The notes beneath the pieces are model-generated. The model was given only the letters and a program-made list of their open reading frames with translations, was not told the origin of the DNA and searched no databases. Positions 59,184-64,000 of a stretch of DNA of 64,000 nt are shown here, piece by piece. The position numbers were made by a program, and so were the translations under genes. Numbering within the stretch: position 1 is the first letter of the stretch; every line of letters begins with the position of its first letter. Origin of the DNA: Desulfonatronum thiosulfatophilum (GTDB taxonomy: Bacteria > Desulfobacterota > Desulfovibrionia > Desulfovibrionales > Desulfonatronaceae); contig NZ_FMXO01000002.1 of NCBI RefSeq assembly GCF_900104215.1, positions 186,001 to 250,000 of the forward strand. The letters run 5' to 3'.

Positions 59184-60262
59184 GTTCCGTGCACCAAACC
59201 TTCAAGTTCCCGGACCACCGCGGCGCCGGCATCCGGCCGCCCCAGTTCCCAGGCAGACTTGCTCATGTCCCGCAGCTTGCCGGGAATATCCAATAAATCC
59301 TTGACCACCGCCCACAACTGGACCCGCGCCAGATAACTTTCCATCAACACCATGGCTGCTCCAGCCTGTTCCAGATGCCGGGCGTTGAGCATCTGGTGGT
59401 TGTGGGTGGCATAGGGAAAAGGAATCAACACGCTGGGCTTGCCCATGGCGGTCAATTCCGCCAGGGTGGTTGCCCCGGCCCGGCAGACCACCAGATCCGC
59501 CCAGCCATAGGCCTCGGCGACATTATCGATGAACGGTTCCACCCGGGCCTTGTCCCACCCCGCCTGACTGTATCCGTTTGCGACCCGTTCCAGATCCGCC
59601 GGTCCGGTCTGATGCCATAGCGAAATTCGTTCTTCCTGAAATCCGTCCAGGGATTCCAACACCGCCTGGTTGATGGCTTTAGCACCCTGGCTGCCCCCCA
59701 GAATCAGGACGTTGCGCCGGGGACTTTCACCGGCGGGCTCAATGGTTCGCAGTTCGCGCACCGCTTGCCGCAGGGGATTCCCCGTGTACACGACCTTGTC
59801 CGGATCGAAGAACCCGCGCTCATCGGGCAGGGAAAGCAGCACCTTGCGCACCAGTCTGCCCAGGAGCCTGTTGGTCATACCGGGAAAACCGTTCTGTTCA
59901 TGGATGGCCGTGGGAATGCGGCTCATCCAGGCCGCCAGAACCGTGGAAAACCCGGCGTACCCGCCCAGTCCCAGGACCACGTCGGGTTTGAAGCGGCGCA
60001 GAATCCCCATGGCCTGAACCACGCTGCGCGGAAGCCATCCCAGGATGCCCAGGGCCCGCCAGCCCCGCCCCAGAACCCCGGCTACGGGAAGGGCCTCGAA
60101 GGCCAACCCAGCTTGGGACGCTAATTTTCCCTCCGGACCACGTGTACCGCCGACAAACAGCAATTCAATCGCTGGATGGCGGGCTCGCAGCTCCTCGGCC
60201 ACGGCCAGGGCCGGAAAGATATGGCCGCCCGTGCCGCCCGTGGTTAAAATCACCCTGTTCAT
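59180..60262 (-). CDS. murG: Lipid II glycosyltransferase MurG
   Basis: 360 aa. The first G-loop [14 protein letters not shown] and the second domain loop [12 protein letters not shown] are typical, and the UDP-GlcNAc site includes [16 protein letters not shown]. It transfers GlcNAc onto lipid I at the inner membrane face. It starts at 60262, overlapping the ftsW stop (ATGA). Confidence 0.97.
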   Translation of the reverse strand: MNRVILTTGGTGGHIFPALAVAEELRARHPAIELLFVGGTRGPEGKLASQAGLAFEALPVAGVLGRGWRALGILGWLPRSVVQAMGILRRFKPDVVLGLGGYAGFSTVLAAWMSRIPTAIHEQNGFPGMTNRLLGRLVRKVLLSLPDERGFFDPDKVVYTGNPLRQAVRELRTIEPAGESPRRNVLILGGSQGAKAINQAVLESLDGFQEERISLWHQTGPADLERVANGYSQAGWDKARVEPFIDNVAEAYGWADLVVCRAGATTLAELTAMGKPSVLIPFPYATHNHQMLNARHLEQAGAAMVLMESYLARVQLWAVVKDLLDIPGKLRDMSKSAWELGRPDAGAAVVRELEGLVHGT

Positions 60263-61401
60263 GCGCGACCGCCTGTCCTGGAAAGATTCAACAAAACGCC
60301 CACGCAGAACATGGAGATGACCAGACTCGATCCGCCGTAACTCAAAAACGGCATGGGCACCCCCTTGGGTGGAACCACCCCCAGCACCACGGCCATGTTC
60401 AGCACGGCTCCCAGAGCCAGGATGAGCAACATCCCAAAGGCGATGAACCGTTCCTGCATCCCTTCCTGGATTCTGGCGATGCGCATGCCCCGCCAGAAGA
60501 GCAGAGCCATGAGAATGAAGATCATGGATATCCCGAGAAATCCCAATTCCTCGCCGATCACCGCCAGGATGAAGTCGGTATGCGCCGCGGGCAGAAAAAA
60601 GAGCTTCTGTTTTCCGGCTCCCAGGCCGGCGCCCAGCCACCCCCCGCTTCCCAGAGCGTAGAAGGATTGCACCAGTTGGTAGCCGACATCCTGGGCGTCC
60701 TGAAATGGATCCAGGAAGGCGAACCATCGCCGGAAGCGGTAGGGTGAACTCATGACCAGGAATATTGCGGCCATTAAAGCTAAAAAGGAGGTTGCCCCCA
60801 AATGGACCAGCCGGGACCCGCCGACCAGGCTGATGCAGAACAGCAACAGCATCAGGGATGCCGCGCCGCCGAAATCAGGCTGGGCCAGCAGAAACAGACA
60901 CAGCATGCCGGTTATGCACAGCGGCGGCAGAAAGCCAACGCTGAAGGAGCGGATCATTTCCTGTTTGCGGCTGAAAAACGAGGCCAGGTAGAGAACCAGC
61001 GCCACCTTGGCGATTTCCAGCGGCTGAACCGCAATGGGGCCCAGGGACAACCAGCGTTTCGCGCCCCCGGCCTGTATTCCCAGTGGGGTGAAAATGGTCA
61101 ACGCCAGCAACCCAGCGGCCACCGCAAGCCAGACATACACGAATCGCAGATAGAGTTGGCGCGGAAGCAGCGCCGCCACGGCCATGACGCAGAGTCCCAC
61201 GATCAGGAACACCATGTGCCGCTTGAAAAAAAAGTACTTGTCCCCCCAGAACCGCTCCGCCATGATTCCGCTGGAACTGAGGACCATGATCAACCCCAGC
61301 CCGCACAGCACGATGGTTAAGGTCAGCAGCCAATAATCCATGTCGGGCTGCTGTCCCGCCCGCCGCGCCGCGGTTCCCTGTTCGGAAAGAAGGCTAGCCA
61401 T
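60259..61401 (-). CDS. ftsW: Peptidoglycan polymerase FtsW (SEDS family)
   Basis: 380 aa with about ten transmembrane segments. SEDS landmarks include GAKRWLSLGPIAVQPLEIAK, the QPDFGGA segment, and PFLSYGGSSL near the C-terminus. It polymerises lipid II with a partner PBP during division. ATG 61401 is used because GGAG lies about 8 nt upstream; it overlaps the murD 3' end by 8 bp. Confidence 0.96.
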   Translation of the reverse strand: MASLLSEQGTAARRAGQQPDMDYWLLTLTIVLCGLGLIMVLSSSGIMAERFWGDKYFFFKRHMVFLIVGLCVMAVAALLPRQLYLRFVYVWLAVAAGLLALTIFTPLGIQAGGAKRWLSLGPIAVQPLEIAKVALVLYLASFFSRKQEMIRSFSVGFLPPLCITGMLCLFLLAQPDFGGAASLMLLLFCISLVGGSRLVHLGATSFLALMAAIFLVMSSPYRFRRWFAFLDPFQDAQDVGYQLVQSFYALGSGGWLGAGLGAGKQKLFFLPAAHTDFILAVIGEELGFLGISMIFILMALLFWRGMRIARIQEGMQERFIAFGMLLILALGAVLNMAVVLGVVPPKGVPMPFLSYGGSSLVISMFCVGVLLNLSRTGGRA

Positions 61402-62737
61402 GGTCGCGCTCCGCCAGGACTTTGGCATGACGCTGAAAAGCCATGCCCCGCTCTTTATAATTCGCGAAGAGGTCGAAACTGGCCGTGGCCGGGGAGAGCA
61501 GCATCACGTCCTTCTCTTTCGCCGTAGCCCAGAGCCGGTCCATGGCCGCTTCCAGCGTCGGTTCCCAGGACAACGGCACATTTGCTTCAGTCCATGCCTG
61601 CTCAAATATTTCGCGACTTGCGCCGAACAGCCCGACATGGCGAACCTTTTGCGTAAGCAAGGGCTTCAGACCCGCCAGATCCCCTCCCTTGAACACCCCA
61701 CCGGCCAGCAACAGCAGAGGCCGGTCAAAGGCCTCCAGGGCCGCCCGCAAAGATTGAACCGTGGTGCCCTTGGAGTCGTCCACGAAGAGCACGCCGTGGT
61801 ATTCCGCAAAACCCTGCAGTCGGTGGGGCAACGCCTCGAATCCGTCCAGGGCCTTCTGCGCGGCGGCCTCGTCCAGTCCAAAGGCTTTGCAGGCCTGGAA
61901 GGCCGATTCAATATTGCCTTGATTATGCCGTCCTGGCAGGGCCGGGCAGGTCAGCCGGGAAACCGGTTCAACAAACACTTTCCGCGAGCGAATTTTAAGA
62001 TGGCTTTCCACCAGCTCCCGCAGTTCGCCGGAAATGATCGCCGTGTCCTGTGGCTCTTGCCCCGCGAACAGGGAAAGCTTGGCCTGGACGTACTCATCCA
62101 TGTCCTGATGGTAATCCAGGTGATTCGGGCTGATGTTGAGCAGCACGGCCACTTTGGGATGCAGGGACGTTGTATTCAGAAGCTGAAAGCTGCTTACTTC
62201 CAGAACGAGAATGTCCGCTTTCTCCCGGTTGTTCGTCCGCCGGTCTAAGGCATAGCGGCACAGCGGCGTACCGATGTTCCCCCCCACGAAGACCTTGCGG
62301 CCCATGGCTTCCAGAAATGCGCCGATCAATGTCGTGGTGGTGGTTTTTCCGCTGGTTCCGGTCACCGCGATGATCGGCTCGTCCACAAAGCCCAGGGCCA
62401 GCTCCAGCTCGGATATAACTTGGTCCGGACCAAGTTGCTCCAGCCAGGGCGACAGCTTGCGGCGATTCACCCCGGGGCTCAGAACAACCAGCTCCGCATC
62501 CGCGAACTGCTCCGGACCATGACCGCCTTCCCGCGTTTCCCATCCTCGCCTGGTCGCCATTTCGCGGACCGAATCAGAAAGCCTGCCCGAATCCACGATC
62601 CGCACTCCGGCCCCCAAAAAATCCAAAAGTTCGGCGGCAGCCATCCCGGACGCCCCCGCCCCCACCACCACGGAGGATGCGCCGGGAATGATGCGCTTCG
62701 AGGCGTGGTCGGGCAATTTGGGCAGCATGGTTTTCAT
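61394..62737 (-). CDS. murD: UDP-N-acetylmuramoylalanine-D-glutamate ligase MurD
   Basis: 447 aa. An N-terminal Rossmann-like loop SVVVGAGASGMAAAELL and the ATP loop GTSGKTTTTT are present, with DDSKGTTVQS in the C-terminal domain. It adds D-Glu to UDP-MurNAc-L-Ala. The start at 62737 (MKTMLPKLPD) lies 14 bp after the mraY stop; the ribosome-binding site is weak. A longer frame enters mraY and is not used. Confidence 0.96.
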   Translation of the reverse strand: MKTMLPKLPDHASKRIIPGASSVVVGAGASGMAAAELLDFLGAGVRIVDSGRLSDSVREMATRRGWETREGGHGPEQFADAELVVLSPGVNRRKLSPWLEQLGPDQVISELELALGFVDEPIIAVTGTSGKTTTTTLIGAFLEAMGRKVFVGGNIGTPLCRYALDRRTNNREKADILVLEVSSFQLLNTTSLHPKVAVLLNISPNHLDYHQDMDEYVQAKLSLFAGQEPQDTAIISGELRELVESHLKIRSRKVFVEPVSRLTCPALPGRHNQGNIESAFQACKAFGLDEAAAQKALDGFEALPHRLQGFAEYHGVLFVDDSKGTTVQSLRAALEAFDRPLLLLAGGVFKGGDLAGLKPLLTQKVRHVGLFGASREIFEQAWTEANVPLSWEPTLEAAMDRLWATAKEKDVMLLSPATASFDLFANYKERGMAFQRHAKVLAERDHG

Positions 62738-62751
62738 ATCTGTCGCATTAC

Positions 62752-63828
62752 CTACCGCAGTTTCAAGGCACTCAAGGAAATGAGGGCCATGATGATCGAA
62801 AATATCCAGCAACGCACGATGATCTTGGACTCCGGAACGCCCTTCAGTTCAAAGTGGTGATGCAGCGGCGCCATGCGAAAGATGCGCTTGCCGCCGCTGA
62901 CCTTGAAGTAACCGACCTGAAGAATCACCGAGAGTGTCTCAACCACGAACAATCCGCCCACAACCAGCAGCAACAGTTCCTGCTTGGCCAGCACCGCGAT
63001 GAATCCGAGCACGCCGCCTAGGCTCAGGCTGCCCACATCGCCCATGAACACCTGGGCCGGATAGGCGTTGAACCAGAGAAAACCGAGGCCGGCACCCACA
63101 AGGGCGGCGCAAAAAACCGCCACTTCACCCACTCCGGGCACGTAGGCGACCTGCAGATAATTGGCGATGTGGACATGACCGGCCACATAGATAAAAATCC
63201 CGAAACAGGCTCCCGCCACGACCAATGGTCCGATGGCCAGTCCGTCCAGACCGTCGGTCAGGTTCACTCCGTTGGACGAGCCGACCATGACCAGCACGGC
63301 AAAAGGGATATACAGCCAAAGCATGTCAGGCTGCAGTATCTTGAAGAAGGGAAAGTAGAGAATAGTGGAGTACGCAGGCTGCAGCAGCAGCAAAGAAATG
63401 GCTCCAAGAGCGACTACCACCTGCCCCATCAGCTTGCCGCCCGCGCTAAGACCCTGATTCTTCTTTTTGACAACTTTCAAAAAATCATCCCAGAATCCGA
63501 CGACGCCGAATCCGACAAAAACAAAGATGGTCAGCCAGAGATAGACATTGGTCAAATCTCCCCAGAGCAGGACGCTGGTGAGCAGGGACACCGCGATGAG
63601 CAACCCGCCCATGGTGGGTGTTCCGGCCTTGCCGTTGTGCGTGGTCACGTCCTCCTGGATGTACTGACCGCACTTGAGGCGCTTCAGCCAGGCAATGAAG
63701 CGGGGTCCGAGAAGAATGGAAATCAACAGAGCCGTAAGCAAGGCGTAGATGGAACGGAACGTGATATAACGGAAGACATTGAAGAGGATGTATTCGCTCC
63801 CCAGGGGAAAAAGCAGGTGGTATATCAT
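62752..63828 (-). CDS. mraY: Phospho-N-acetylmuramoyl-pentapeptide transferase MraY
   Basis: 358 aa with ten predicted transmembrane helices. Signature segments are [28 protein letters not shown] with catalytic Asp residues, [10 protein letters not shown], and the histidine-rich [10 protein letters not shown]. It forms lipid I on undecaprenyl phosphate. The start overlaps the murF stop (ATGA). Confidence 0.97.
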   Translation of the reverse strand: MIYHLLFPLGSEYILFNVFRYITFRSIYALLTALLISILLGPRFIAWLKRLKCGQYIQEDVTTHNGKAGTPTMGGLLIAVSLLTSVLLWGDLTNVYLWLTIFVFVGFGVVGFWDDFLKVVKKKNQGLSAGGKLMGQVVVALGAISLLLLQPAYSTILYFPFFKILQPDMLWLYIPFAVLVMVGSSNGVNLTDGLDGLAIGPLVVAGACFGIFIYVAGHVHIANYLQVAYVPGVGEVAVFCAALVGAGLGFLWFNAYPAQVFMGDVGSLSLGGVLGFIAVLAKQELLLLVVGGLFVVETLSVILQVGYFKVSGGKRIFRMAPLHHHFELKGVPESKIIVRCWIFSIIMALISLSALKLR

Positions 63829-64000
63829 GCGTCCAGCTCCGTGCGCAGCACGTCATAGTAGGTTTCCATTCCACTGGCCCGGGAGCCCTTGAACAGGACG
63901 ACTCCGGCGCCACAGATCAGTGTGACCCATTGCCGCCACTGATCGAGAAATTCCGCGGGGGAATCGGCGGGGACAAGCCGCCCCTGCCATGAACACTCTT
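63825..64000 (-). CDS. murF: MurF (UDP-MurNAc-pentapeptide synthetase), C-terminal fragment
   Basis: The last 57 or so codons are present, running into the window edge. [19 protein letters not shown] is the conserved C-terminal motif of MurF, which adds D-Ala-D-Ala. Identity relies on this motif and on its position directly upstream of mraY in the cluster. The rest lies beyond 64000. Confidence 0.9.
   Translation of the reverse strand, partial: ECSWQGRLVPADSPAEFLDQWRQWVTLICGAGVVLFKGSRASGMETYYDVLRTELDA

Overview
The window reads as a chromosome segment of a sulfate- or sulfur-reducing deltaproteobacterium (Desulfobacterota, most like Desulfovibrionales). This is inferred from gene content: a PhsABC-type molybdoenzyme with rhodaneses, selenium-linked molybdenum hydroxylases, a monomeric isocitrate dehydrogenase, an SLC13 anion transporter and a compact dcw cell-division cluster. 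No database search was possible, so the taxonomy is an inference.

Layout. 1-432 is the start of ffh on the minus strand. 766-4857 holds an NMT1/SsuA-type ABC importer followed by a threonine-synthase-like PLP enzyme. A 123-bp palindromic MITE-like element (4950-5072) lies beside the 3' end of monomeric icd (minus). A second fold-type-II PLP enzyme follows (7714-9195), then small toxin-antitoxin style genes (DUF4160, DUF2442, hicBA; 9225-10217).

10290-23640 is a selenium-dependent molybdenum-hydroxylase island: an XdhD-like enzyme, ssnA, ygfK, yqeB, xdhABC and yqeC. It is interrupted by a CopG-type antitoxin and by a HEPN/MNT pair whose HEPN gene is broken. A HerA-like ATPase on the minus strand converges on it.

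25877-35501 is a type I restriction-modification operon, hsdM-x-hsdS-y-hsdR, in which x and y are both AlbA_2 (Schlafen-like) ATP-binding proteins. The 3' end of hsdM is duplicated just before hsdS, so x looks like an insertion that kept translational coupling. hsdM also carries palindromic repeats inside its reading frame.

35832-39239 (minus) holds tRNA-Ala(GGC), wrbA, a TrmO-class II aldolase fusion and a sigma54 activator with a Cys-rich PAS domain. Facing that activator is a good -24/-12 promoter and a sulfur module: cytochrome c, PhsA/B/C-like subunits and a lipoprotein with three rhodanese domains (39563-45094). Next is a separately transcribed exported rhodanese-thioredoxin protein (45200-46240). 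Its frame is interrupted only by a TGA in the rhodanese active-site loop, exactly where its neighbour has Cys, so it is a strong selenoprotein candidate. I regard this module, together with the selenium-linked hydroxylases, as the most interesting system here.

46399-48454 is a biotin ECF transporter (bioYMN). 48497-53291 holds an SLC13 permease, an ElyC/YdcF-like protein, an FmdB-type zinc ribbon and a B12-radical SAM protein. 53323-64000 is the dcw cluster on the minus strand, in transcription order murF (partial)-mraY-murD-ftsW-murG-murC-murB-ftsQ-ftsA-ftsZ, mostly with overlapping stop/start codons.
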